A DNA stretch of 64,000 nucleotides, taken from contig JANBPT010000001.1 of assembly GCA_027575765.1 (NCBI GenBank), positions 1 to 64,000 of the forward strand. Direction: 5' to 3'. The position numbers and the translations under genes are program-made. The DNA comes from Tieghemiomyces parasiticus. Lineage: Eukaryota > Kickxellomycota > Dimargaritomycetes > Dimargaritales > Dimargaritaceae. Below, piece by piece: positions 45,408-55,940 of the stretch (its first letter is position 1; the number at the start of each line of letters is the position of its first letter). The notes under the pieces were generated by a model. That model had not been told where the DNA came from. It saw only the letters and a program-made list of their open reading frames with translations, and made no database searches.

Positions 45408-47432
45408 TCAGAGCGAGGTTTGGAAGTCACGGATCAGGGCCAGTATGGCCTCGTAGGTCCCCACGACGCAGCACACCACACCGATAACAATGATCAGCCA
45501 GTTGGCCCACCGAGTCCAGGTGTGGCGGAAAGCGGCCCACCCGGTCAGCCGGCCGTAAATGACCACGGGGAACACAAAGATGAGCATGGCGTAGATGAGA
45601 GACCCCAGCAACGACATGACGTCAGCAAAGAAGGGTACAAAGATGGCGCAGAGCATGGTCAGGGTCATCAACGGGATACGAATCAGGGCGCGGAAGAGAA
45701 GGTCGTCCCACCAGAGCTGGGCCGAAGACTTGGTGACCGAGCCCAGGCCGAGCCCGAGGTCACCGGTACTACCCGGGGAGGCGGGCGGGGTGATCTCGCC
45801 GGTCGCAAAGTACTGGCCGTGGTACTCGGCCTCGAACTCGGTCGACACGCTGCTCATCATGATGGGCGTGGTAAGCAGAACGTGGACGGTGACCATCAGG
45901 TTAGCGACAGTGAGGGCGGCCCCGGGGGGCAGGTTGAGAAAGATGGGAGAAGCACTCTCGGCGTCGTAGACGAGGTAACCTAGGGTGGCGACCATGAGGT
46001 ACATGACACTGACGATCGTGGTGGCCGTGGTGAGTACCCGCGGCCAGGTGCGCCGGTCACAGAGTCCGTGCTCGACCTGCGGCCACACCACGTTGCCCCC
46101 AAAGGAGAAACAGATCGCCGAGAGCGCCACCGGGAACCCGGCTACGTCCACCAGGACGTAGTCGTGCGACGGGCGGTTAGGAAGGTCCAGGACTCCTAGG
46201 CCCAGGATGATGACGACCATCATGCCTGTGGTGGCGGCCCCAAAAACGCTGGAAGGGTGTGAAGGCGGGGCGCAATATACATTGGTGGTATACGTTAGGA
46301 CGTAATGGCTTGGGTCAAGTCGGATAGGTGACCTAAGGTCAGTCCCGGCCGGCGATCCAAGTACAAAGAAAAATCCATCAAAATCCCATTCCCAAAATCT
46401 AAATACTCACCTCATAATGACCGCGTCCTGGATGGTCCGCATAACAACGTAGGGCACGGTAACCAGGGCGGCGCATCCGACAATCCAGTACCGCACCCCG
46501 ACGAGCCCGGCCTCGGGAGTAACCAAGGTATTCAAATTGAACCCGGCCAAGATCAAAAACAGGGTACATGTGCCGATCGACGACACGTCCTTGAATATGC
46601 GGGTAAGGACGCGGCCACGATGGCCGAACGCGGCCCCGGCCACGTCCGAAAAAGAGCTGTGACGCACACCCAATTGAGTGTAAAGCGAGCGGATGAGAAG
46701 GATGCCCGTGTAGTTGGACACGACGGCGGCCACCACGATCCAAATCAGGCTGAGCCACCCGCCCTGCTTGATACAGTACGGGAGTTGGAGGATACCCGTG
46801 CCGGCCATCACGCACACCACGTGGAACACAGCCGAGGCGTCGGAGCCGGTGTGGGCTACAGCGGACCCGGAGGGCGGGGCGTGGAGATCGCTACCATCGG
46901 CCAGGAGGGGTTGGGTCTCGGGTGCGGCAAAGGCTAGCAGGTTGGAAGTGCAGGGGGGGGAGGGGGGATGCAGTACCAGGGGTCAATCATGTTTTGGCAT
47001 AGTGCGGGGTGGTTAGAACCAAGGGGTAAATGTGGGGGGTGTATGGCCAGGATGAGTCATTAGGCTTCAGCGGGTCACGCGGGCACATCGCCCGACATGG
47101 GTGGCAACCGTAGTTCTGCAACCCGCCACTCGCTTAATCCTGCCAACTGTTGCGCCTGTGCCTGTCAGGGTCAACAAAGCCGGACCAGAGGCGCAGCTAT
47201 CTTCCTCCCCCCGTTACCCCCCTTTCGCATAGGGTTCCCGGCCGTTTCCTCCTAGTTGAAGCCATCACTCCTCTTAGACGGTCTGGCCGGGTATCGAGGG
47301 TGCCTACAGTAGGCGTTGTCGATAGCCTATATACTTACCTGTCGTAGGACCCAGCCGTGACGTGACGAGGGTTCCGTAGCCGGCCTCGGCCGCGGCGGGA
47401 GAGCCACCGGCCGACAGGTTAGCTTTGGACAT
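45408..47432 (-). CDS. AAAP-family amino-acid transporter, probably vacuolar
   Basis: Three exons, 47432-47339, 46933-46411 and 46248-45408, give 485 residues. Introns open GTAAGT and GTGAGT, close CTAG and CCAG, and phases agree (1 and 2). The first 75 residues are cytosolic in appearance. Then comes the family start VFHVVCVMAGTGILQLPYCIKQGGW, with about eleven hydrophobic segments to the end. FSFGGNVVWPQVEHGL is the conserved mid-protein block of AAAP (Aa_trans) carriers, which move amino acids with protons. The N-terminal tail carries YGTL, a Yxx-hydrophobic signal, and ETQPLL, an acidic dileucine signal. Both are read by AP complexes, which suggests vacuole or endosome sorting like yeast Avt proteins. 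Substrate unknown. A hydrophilic loop of about 40 residues (GEITPPASPGSTG) lies between late segments. Confidence 0.88.
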
Positions 47433-48773
47433 GACACAATGGGGGGGGGGAGCGACCCGAGCAGCGAACTGCGGACGCGGTGGCAGCCAGGCCAAGTCGG
47501 TCTGGGCAAAGCAAGATGTGCAAGGGCCAGGCCGTGCAGACGAAATGCGGTAGGTGGGAGATTCTCCAGCAGCAGCCGGCAGAACGGCCTACACAAAAAG
47601 GGGTGGGTAAGCGAACAAGTGGCAGACCAGGGCGGGTGGTGTCGGAGAAGGTCGGGGTTTGTGCTGTAGCGGCGTCCGTCTGTGGCGTGGACTAAGGCTA
47701 AAAGGTGGCGAACGAGGACAGTATCGAGTAAAGGGCGCAGAATATCAAATAATAGAGACAGCACTAGGAGGCAAAGGCGGACAGGTGGAACAATATGAGG
47801 GCTAGAGGGAGCAGCGATACGGCCTAGTCAGGGTTTTTAAATGAAGGGTTGATACGCAGGCGAAGGGAGGGGTGGAGAGATCCCGAGCCGACCCCCTCCC
47901 TTACGCTTGGTGACACATATACACTGCTGGTCCACAGCGAGCGGAGTCCCTCTTCCCAGAAGGGGCGGAGGGGGTGGGGGGGCGCAGCTCTCGTGAGTCT
48001 CGCCCAGTAACGAAGCAGCCAGGTGACCGCCCCCTACATCCACAGTCTGCGGGAGGGGATAATGGCAGGAGCAGCCCGGCCGAGGGGTCTTATGACTTCT
48101 AGCCTCCGTGAGCCATCATAGCCACCTAGAGCGCAGCGAGCGAGAACAGCACGCCACCCGGTTTGCCGTTGTAACCTAAAACCGACCCAATCGGCCCGAC
48201 AGTAGCCGGGGGCAAATCATGTCAGTAGGGCATGCACATTTGCTCGCGCCCGCGCACATATCGGTCAAGGTTGCACAGTAAGGGTCGTCTCAATCGTATT
48301 CACCGGGCTCTGAAATGCCACTTTGGCCTCGGCGAGCCTGCCGTCAACGCAGGGTGGCTTGGAGCATGGTCCTACAGCCTGTGCTCTATGGGGAGTTCCT
48401 TAAAGTGGCTTCATCGATGGATTAAATTATTAAGGAATACTAACGGGCATTGTGTGTCTGTGAAGTCGGATAGGTGGTATGGCAAGAATGTGGGGAGGGT
48501 GGTGGTTGGTGGTACGCAGTAATGTGGGCAGGGAAAGGCCCATTAGAGTTTAGCTGGTGATGGGATAACCTATTTTCGGGGCGTGCCGGCTTGCAGCCTT
48601 GCGGATGGATGGGGATCAGCGCAAGGGATGGCCGTGTCACCTGCCCACTGTCGATTAACGTCCAGCTTCCCAGTCGCGGTGGTCCAGTTTGGGTGCCACC
48701 TAGCTTCCATCTTCTGTGTTTTTCAGAGGTGTTCGCATTGCAGCAGATTTATCTTTGTGTCTGCTGAGATTAG
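47433..48773. other. Upstream region of the transporter gene
   Basis: On the minus strand there is no ATG from the transporter start back to about 47916, which suggests a leader of up to 480 nt. A run of 10 G lies at 47441-47450. Beyond 47920 I see no gene. Confidence 0.5.
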
Positions 48774-49064
48774 AATTTTGCGCCACCTAATCGCCAACTG
48801 TGCGTCTTGGGTGACGCGTTGTTTGCAGGGGCTGCGGCCAGCCAGTATGTGTCGTCGCATTTCGTGCCAGAACTGGTGGATCCGGCGTTGCGCCTGTTGC
48901 TGTCGCTGATGCCAAGTCCTCGAGCTGCACTGACAGTGCCGGGTAGACGCTACTTGCCATACCAGCCTAGGTCAATGCCATTGATGGTTGGGCTGATAAC
49001 TGATGGGGGATATGATTCACAACCATTGATGGTTATTGTGGTCGGAATAATCGTCAACTTATAA
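48774..49064 (+). pseudogene. RNase III-like coding fragment, uncertain
   Basis: After a possible acceptor (GATTAG) the frame reads NFAPPNRQLCVLGDALFAGAAASQYVSSHF with C/G-ending codons. This resembles the N-x-R-L-x-x-L-G-D-A-hydrophobic core of RNase III domains, including the mitochondrial ribosomal protein mL44/Mrpl3 branch. The resemblance fades after about 50 residues, where the frame becomes low in C/G and ends at 49064. No neighbouring exon that completes the domain was found. It may be a decayed gene piece, an isolated exon or chance. Confidence 0.25.
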
Positions 49065-50435
49065 TCGCAGCATTAGCAGTGACCTCTCACCTGGATTCGG
49101 AATGATAATGATAAGCTGAGTCCATCGAAGTCACCTGCACCATTTGATGAATTGTCCTACGATGAGTCCTATGATAGCATGCTTCAGTGTCCTCTTGTCT
49201 CCTTCATTCTGTGTTTTCCCTGCCACTTTGCGTCAACTGTTGCAAGTCAAGGCTGGAATGGATATATTGTATCTGTCCACCGGCCGCCGCAATAAACGAC
49301 ATACTGCCATATAGCCCTTTACTTTTATATCGTATTCTCAACCCCTGTGTATTTACTACACCACCATCCCCTTGAGTCACTGGGCCAATGGTAAGGTTCC
49401 GGAGTGGTTCTAGTGTATAAAGTCCCAGGATGATGGTGGTGGTGGTCTGGTGCCTGCCAAGGCTGTAAAGCGCAAGGCCACTACCACTGCTGGCCAGAAG
49501 CCACGGGTGAAGTACCAGCACAAAGGCCGTTCCCCACCAGGTCCATGAAGAACCTTCCAGCCCTGTTATCGCAGGGATAAAATGTGACAAAAGCAAGCTA
49601 CTCGGACCACTCTCCATGCGATATAATGGCGGGGAGGCACCCTAAATGTGAGTCGACTGGGCAGAGAAGCCTCATTGAAGAAATGAATGGAATAACAGCA
49701 GCCTACTGCGAGACCACACTAATAAGCTCAACCTTTTGCCATTCTGCTAACATTTCTCATTTTGCTGTATGTTCATTGATAAAAACGAATACGCAAACAG
49801 CGTTGCTCGTATACCCCAAAGTTGCCTCTATTGAAACGTAAATTCAGGGGACATACGCTACAAATACTACATACTGGTGGTGCGATATCCATCATTGCAT
49901 GGTGCAAACTCGCTTTCAAGTAATAGTAAAGAAATAATACCACCTGCCCCCTGAATTGATATGTGCTGGTGAAACTGTAGCCGGGAGGAAGGCCTTGTGT
50001 GGCTTGGCACCGGTGGAAAATACTTCAGCATTTCCAACCGATGACGGAAAGGCTGACCGCACACACCCATCCTCTGATGCCACCAGCAGAGCCTTCCCCC
50101 CAGGTTGGAGACCAACATCATGCTATTGTGTTAAGTCTGTATTTAAGGATTAAATGATGGTCTTCCTCTGCGGCTCATTGTCTTCACAACCAATAAAAGT
50201 ACTTTTCTCTGTTTTGCCTAAAAATTTTCTCTGCTTTGAACCTTTGGCCCACTCGCCACCTATGATTACAAATCCTCACCCATACAGCTAGAATGAACAG
50301 GTACCACTGGGCATTGCTGATTAGCACTCGGGCGGTCCAAATGCCGTTTTCAAGATAGTAACCAGCACTTTCACCAATTCCTTCACCCACCCCCCTTCCC
50401 TGCCCAACCCCTGACTCTACACCTTCTTTGTATAC
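49065..50435. other. Unassigned region with exon-like islands
   Basis: Two plus-strand islands have coding-like codon use and splice-like borders. Island 49429-49545 (after TCCCAG) reads DDGGGGLVPAKAVKRKATTTAGQ and is basic. Island about 49981-50103 (after CTGTAG) reads RKALCGLAPVENTSAFPTDD. Neither matches a family I know, and they are separated by A/T-rich DNA with stops. They may belong to an unrecognised intron-rich gene or to debris. Confidence 0.25.
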
Positions 50436-50557
50436 TGGTAAGGTGTTACATGATAGTCGAGCGACTTCACTTTCGATTAGAAAGGAGTTTAGCTGCCACT
50501 TGGTGCGGGTGTAAAGTCCATTGGCCGTGTTGTCGTGAAGGTAGTCTTCCATTTCAA
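50436..50557 (-). CDS. Orphan exon with a perfect branch site
   Basis: On the minus strand a textbook intron end lies just upstream: TACTAAC (50585-50579), a pyrimidine-rich run and TTGTAG. The exon reads MEDYLHDNTANGLYTRTKWQ and continues LNSFLIESEVARLSCNTLP to a possible donor CCA|GTATAC. Codons are coding-like. I do not recognise the protein and could not join it to other exons with confidence. Confidence 0.35.
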
Positions 50558-53513
50558 CTACAAAAGAATGTGAACCAGGTTAGTATGTGCCTGTTATTTC
50601 TCAAGTATGTCCTCTGAGAGATGTCAAATCTCCCCAAGCTATATGCATTGCTCTTAATTGCATATTATCTACCACGAGTTTTGGTCTACGTGGCTTGGAA
50701 TAGTTGAACAATTCTCTTACGTTTATGAGATATATTTGACCATTAATAAAAGCATAAAGTTGTAAATAAAGCTTAAAAGCAGTATTGTAGCGTGAGTGCG
50801 GAGGGTCCCAGCACTTCTGACCCCCTTGCGCCTTCCAAGCTGAGCAAGGTCACCAACGGAGAGGGTAACACACCTCCTCATGCGCGGGTATAGTGGGGAC
50901 ACTTACCCTTGACCAGCCCTTACTCCACTTTTCTTTTTACATTAGTTGTATTCCCTGTTACTCTGTTTTAGGTTGAGACTTACCATATCCTAATCTTCAT
51001 GTTTACATTTCCTTTTCCGACTCCCTTACCATTACGTGATTATTCTTTTATTGAACCATTTTCCGACCTATTCAACACAGTATTTTGTGCGAAGAAGTTG
51101 CAATAGCCAGAGGAAATAAGGTTGCATGGGGAGAGGTTACATGCAAATTTACATAGCCATTTCAGCAATAAATATATCTTCTTAGGTCCTTGGAGTCCAA
51201 GAAGCCGAGGGGGGCCATGCATCATTTAGAGAGGAGCCGATCAACCTTACAGAGTAGTAGTATATCTGCTCAACAGTGAATCACAAGCTCACCCTCCTCA
51301 CCCTTATGTTGAACCGCACTATCCATGGCATATGGTGATCGGTTGGCAGATTAGACATAGCATAGCGTCTGGTGCAGATCAGGTCTTTTGGTAAATAGGC
51401 CGCTCTTGTGGGCTGCAGTGGATGCGGTCAGTTGGGCCAGAAAGAGAACGAGATCTGGGGTCGGATGCTGAACTTCTCACGTCGGACTGGGTCCTGGAAA
51501 CCATGGATGGATCTTACGAGTGCGAGTTGATGGCTGTAGTACCCACAGCTACTGATCCGATCGGTAGCCACAGTAACCACTCATTTCCCCTTTACCTAAG
51601 CTTCTTCTTTCTTACTTCTTCCTGCTCGAGCCTTCGTTATTCCTTTAGTCCTTTACTTCGTTATTCCTTGGTAGCGACGCCAACCTTCCCAATCTGTTGG
51701 ACGTCACCACCTTCCTTGACCGGCTCCTCCGCCTCTATCCGCCTAGGGTCTCCCTTCCCTCAAGACTCTTCGTATTGACCTAGCGGCCGCGCAACTGCTT
51801 TCCCTATCCATCTGGGTACCAGCCTCGCCCCGCACTATCACCCTGGGGTCCGCTCTGAATCCAAACTGAAGCTGTTGTGAAGGATGCTGGCCATCCTTCC
51901 ATAAAAAAGACCCTCCGGGTCGCATCTCAATAAACGATAGCTCATCATCCACACACAATCGTTTTTATCATTCTGCAATCCGTTCGTAAGACTTTTTCGT
52001 TTATTAGTATTTAGTTTCTCTGCTATTTAGCCACTAGTTTCCTCTATGGAGTTTCCCTTACGACAACCCACTAGTGAATGGGCTATGCCATTCGACTCGT
52101 TAGATTTAAACTTCCAAGGTTCAGTATACCGAACTACAATATGTGATAGTCAGCTTCGGTTGCATTATAAGTTGTAGGCCAATATAAAACGCTCCTGATC
52201 TAAGCAACGACGGATAGTACCTGTAGTTTCTACCAGTAATTCTACGTAAGGCCGCTAATCCGTCCATCATTTTTATAGCTGTAACCACCAATTATAGCTG
52301 CTGAAATGATCCACCAGGCATTTTATACCACGTCGGCTAGCATGTATCGACTGGCTTCATCCAGAAGCTCTGTGCGGCTTTTGACGGAAATTGTCGCTAT
52401 AAGGAGGGGTTGCCTCCATGTGCTATAGTAAAAACTATGGGGTGAGAATACGATTTAAAGGAAAGTAGGTTATAAGGCAGTCTGGCGTTTATTGAGGCGC
52501 CCGGCGGACAGTCATCATGCACATCTTCCGACCTTGTCTTTAACAGATGATGTTAGCATGACAGCAATGATGAAATATATCGTAAGAAAGCATTAACAAA
52601 AACACAACGTTGAAAAACTCGGAGGAATAACGAAAGCGTGATAACTTGAAAGGCTAAGCGTAAGGCCATTAGGGAAATACCATACACAATTCCGATTAAC
52701 TTGTCCTACGGCCACCACATAGATATTCCGGGCAAGGCTACGCTATTCCCAATGCTATCATGAAGCAGCGATTATTCCGATCACACTCAGCCTCCTAAGG
52801 TCAATTGCTTCCAACCCAGACGACGCAGCTAGACCTGTCTCCACCGGCCTCAGTGGCAGAGCATTGGGCATGGTGTCTTAACAGCTCTAATGAACTCAGC
52901 TATTCAACCAACGGCGGCGTTCCACTTGACTAAGGAACAAAACCCGTGATATCCATTATGCTTATATAACAAAGGCGAACAAATAAGAAGAGCAGTAATG
53001 CCAACTATGACACTGACAAATGGGAATAGTGATTTAGTTACGGATTTTAAGGGTCTCAACACGAGGCATTGGAGAGAGCGAAGGCCAATGTCCTAGCCCC
53101 GCACACAAGAGATCATGTTCAGCGGGACAGTGGATTGAAGCACAGGATGACCAAAGAGCGGTACGAAAGAGGCAAACAAGTAGAAGGATATCAAAAAAAA
53201 CAACCAAATGAAAGTGGGGCGGTTTAGGAGAAAATGAGGGGGAGAAAGGAGAGTAAGAATAAGAGGGGTGCCGCAGGCAGAAATGGGGTATACATATATA
53301 AACGCGGAGAGGGAGGGTTAAGGGGCCAAAATAATTGGCTAAAGGGATATGGTTAACGGGGCGAAATGGAGAGAGGGGGTGGTGGTTTCTAATAAGAAAG
53401 AGGAGAGGTACAAGTGTGCGGGGGATCCAGAATAAGGAGCCCGTGACGATCCCAAAGAGGAGCAAAGTAGGGCGGGGGGGGGACATAGGATATGTAAGCC
53501 CCGTGACACCACT
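50558..53513. other. A/T-richer region, no assigned gene
   Basis: Further exon-like pieces appear on the plus strand. At 50791-50864 (after TTGTAG) one reads VSAEGPSTSDPLAPSKLSKV. At about 51423-51572 another reads AELLTSDWVLETMDGSYECE. None could be assigned. From 51.8 to 53.5 kb I see nothing coding. A tRNA-like D-arm near 52850 does not fold into a tRNA. Confidence 0.35.
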
Positions 53514-55940
53514 TTAAAAGATTCTGCAGCCTGAATTGTCTTTCTTGGCGCGCTTTTTGGTGACCTTGCGCTTAAGGTCACGGCTGCTCTCACGGCTGTT
53601 ACCGAGTAACTTGTCCATGCGTTGCTGGGCCTCCTGGTTACCATGGGACACGGCCAGGCGGTACCACTCCATGGCGCGGCCCGTGTCAACCGGGGTTCCG
53701 ATGCCAACCTCATAGTAGTACCCCATCGCGAACTCGGCCTTAACCAGTCCCTGTTCGGCGGATTTGGCACACCACTTGAAAGCCAGGCTGTCGTTTTGCT
53801 CAACCGTGCCAGGCGATCCGCTAAGGTACCATGCGCTCAGCGCCATCTGGGCCTCTTTGTGTCCTTGTTCGGCGGCCATGCGGTAGTAGGACACTGAAAA
53901 GACAGGGTCGGCCTCGTAGCCGGCCTCGCCAAACTCGAAAGCCTGGCCCAGCCGGTACTGTGCGTCGTTGTTGCCGAATTGCGCGGCCCGCTCCAGTAAC
54001 TTCTGAGCCTCCTCGTTGTCCTTGAAGATCTGGTCCTGTACGTTGCACTCGTAGAATTCGCCGAGGTACATAAGTGCCAGGAGGTAGGCGCCCTCAGAAC
54101 ACCGCTCGTCGGGTACGGCTGAGCGCCGCAGGTAGATGAGCGCCTGGCGCACGCTCTTGGCTTGGTGCAATTCGCCGCGCAAGTGGGCCTGGGCCAGACG
54201 GAAGTTGCACGACACGTCACCCTGGGCGGCGCCCTTCTGGAAGAATGACAGGGACTTGGACGCCTGCTTACGGCCCTCGTAGTATTTGCCCATCTTAAAC
54301 GATGCATAGGCGACGTTGTGCTTGGATGCGATCAGGTAGTTCGACACGGCCTTGTCAGCGTCTTTGGGCAGACCGTGCCGGCCCTCCTCGTACCACTCGG
54401 CGGCGATGAAGCAGGCCTCTGGGTGTGCCTGTTTTTCGAGCTGGCGGATCCAGTAGACGGCTTCTTCCATCAACTTCTGCTTGCTCTCCTGAGTGGTGGC
54501 AGCCACCTCGCTGGGGGTGAGCTGCGGGCCGAGGCGCGGGGACCCGTGCGGGGTGCCCGTAGCCGATGCGGTCGGCGACAGCGGGGCCCCACCCTCCTCG
54601 TTGGCACATTCGATGAGGTACTTGGCAAATTCCAGCTGAATATGCGGATCGTTCGTTTTCTTGGCAGCTTCCCGATACATGCCTAGGGCCGACTTCTCGT
54701 TGAGCAGGGTCACCGACAGGCGGGACCCGCGCTGCGAACCAAAGAACATGCTGTTGCGCGTGCCGTTCTGCTGGAATGAGGTGACGGAGGCCGAGTGGCG
54801 GCCGTACGGCATGGTGCCGCCCTCGGCCATGGAGTGCGGGCGCAGTTCGCCCGACGAATTGGAGTGCATCTGGTAATATGAGGAGGTGGGCCGGCCGGGC
54901 GGGCCGCGCGTTGTAGCGTAGTGTGAAGTTGTATTGCGCGGGATGGGGCCGTCGAACCCATGCTGCGGGTGGGACAACCGCTGGGCGGCGGCAGAGGCCA
55001 GGTCCGGTGTGGAGCTGTTATGCGACTTCAGGCGCATTGCGTTAGGCGGTCGGGGAAGTCCACCGCTTCCCGCGGGGGCTACCGGGGGCGCTCCAGCTGG
55101 GGGCTGCGGAAGCTGCCGCGGGGCCGGGGAGTGCGACTGGCTCTTTTGGATGGCCGGCGGAGCTAGCGACGGTGGAGGCATGTGGAGGGCGGGTGGCGTG
55201 GCGGTGGGGGGGCCGACCTGAGAATAGCGGTTGTACGTGCCGGCTGGGTAGCCCGAATCGAAACCTTGGTTGTCGAAGCCGCTGTCCACGGCGCCTCGGG
55301 TGGACAGGGCCGGGTCGTCATCGCTGTCACTTGAGTCGGCCAGACTACGGCCACTGGCCACGCGCGGGAAACGAGCGTCGTAAAGGTCCTGGCTGGTGGG
55401 ACGGAGGTAGGTGTGCGGGTCGTTAAGGGTCTCGGCGGGGCGTTCCGGCACAACGGGAGCACGTAGGTTTGAGTAGCTGCTGCGGCCGCTGGCCGGCTGG
55501 TGCTGATCTGGCGACGTGGTCGAACTCGAGATGGAGTTGCAGTCGGCGCCATCACTCGGCTGCTGTGGGATGAGCAAGGTCTGACCCGGAGCTTGCACGA
55601 CGGAGGCTGGTGGCGACAAGGCCAGGGTTTGGAAGGTATGGTCGAGGGGGAAATTGGAGGGCTTGGTCGGGAGGGGCTTGCTGGGCCGTCGGGCGACCGT
55701 GACGTGGCCTACACCAGGCGGACTGATCGGCGGGGTGTTGAAGGCAGGGTGGGGCGCCTGCGGGCTGTCAGAGACGCCGGACGAGGCAGTCTCGTAGCCG
55801 GGCTGGCCCTCGGCTTTCCAGGATGAGCGTGGCGACGAGGCAGCGGTGTCCACGAATTGAGCAGCCGAATCGGGGCGCTGCTGGTCGAAGCTTGGGTAGG
55901 ACCCAGAGCCAGAGGTTGGGGGCCGGGCTCCGGATGACAT
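53514..55940 (-). CDS. SKT5: SKT5/CHS4-type chitin synthase activator with Sel1 repeats
   Basis: A single exon of 808 residues from the ATG at 55940. The first 430 or so residues are Pro/Ser/Gln-rich and disordered. From about residue 430 (LNEKSALGMYREAAKKTNDPHIQLEFAKYLIECA) the protein follows the SKT5 family. Roughly seven Sel1-type helical repeats fill 485-780, for example AAEWYEEGRHGLPKDADKA, GAAQGDVSCNFRLAQAHLRG and GYYYEVGIGTPVDTGRAMEW. The tail is basic (RDLKRKVTKKRAKK) and ends CRIF, a CaaX box with Cys805, so prenylation and membrane attachment are expected, as in yeast Skt5/Chs4. In yeast it recruits and activates chitin synthase III at the bud neck and cell surface. TATA-like TTTTATA sits directly before the start, so the transcript start is unclear. 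Confidence 0.93.
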   Translation of the reverse strand: MSSGARPPTSGSGSYPSFDQQRPDSAAQFVDTAASSPRSSWKAEGQPGYETASSGVSDSPQAPHPAFNTPPISPPGVGHVTVARRPSKPLPTKPSNFPLDHTFQTLALSPPASVVQAPGQTLLIPQQPSDGADCNSISSSTTSPDQHQPASGRSSYSNLRAPVVPERPAETLNDPHTYLRPTSQDLYDARFPRVASGRSLADSSDSDDDPALSTRGAVDSGFDNQGFDSGYPAGTYNRYSQVGPPTATPPALHMPPPSLAPPAIQKSQSHSPAPRQLPQPPAGAPPVAPAGSGGLPRPPNAMRLKSHNSSTPDLASAAAQRLSHPQHGFDGPIPRNTTSHYATTRGPPGRPTSSYYQMHSNSSGELRPHSMAEGGTMPYGRHSASVTSFQQNGTRNSMFFGSQRGSRLSVTLLNEKSALGMYREAAKKTNDPHIQLEFAKYLIECANEEGGAPLSPTASATGTPHGSPRLGPQLTPSEVAATTQESKQKLMEEAVYWIRQLEKQAHPEACFIAAEWYEEGRHGLPKDADKAVSNYLIASKHNVAYASFKMGKYYEGRKQASKSLSFFQKGAAQGDVSCNFRLAQAHLRGELHQAKSVRQALIYLRRSAVPDERCSEGAYLLALMYLGEFYECNVQDQIFKDNEEAQKLLERAAQFGNNDAQYRLGQAFEFGEAGYEADPVFSVSYYRMAAEQGHKEAQMALSAWYLSGSPGTVEQNDSLAFKWCAKSAEQGLVKAEFAMGYYYEVGIGTPVDTGRAMEWYRLAVSHGNQEAQQRMDKLLGNSRESSRDLKRKVTKKRAKKDNSGCRIF

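Noticed and set aside
45336..45983. 215-codon frame antisense to the transporter
   Set aside because: Hydrophilic shadow of membrane-segment codons; the minus-strand AAAP motifs decide the strand.
52840..52915. tRNA-like AGTGGCAGAGC D-arm
   Set aside because: The D-stem has a mismatch, no anticodon stem forms and the T-arm (TATTCAACC) does not close.
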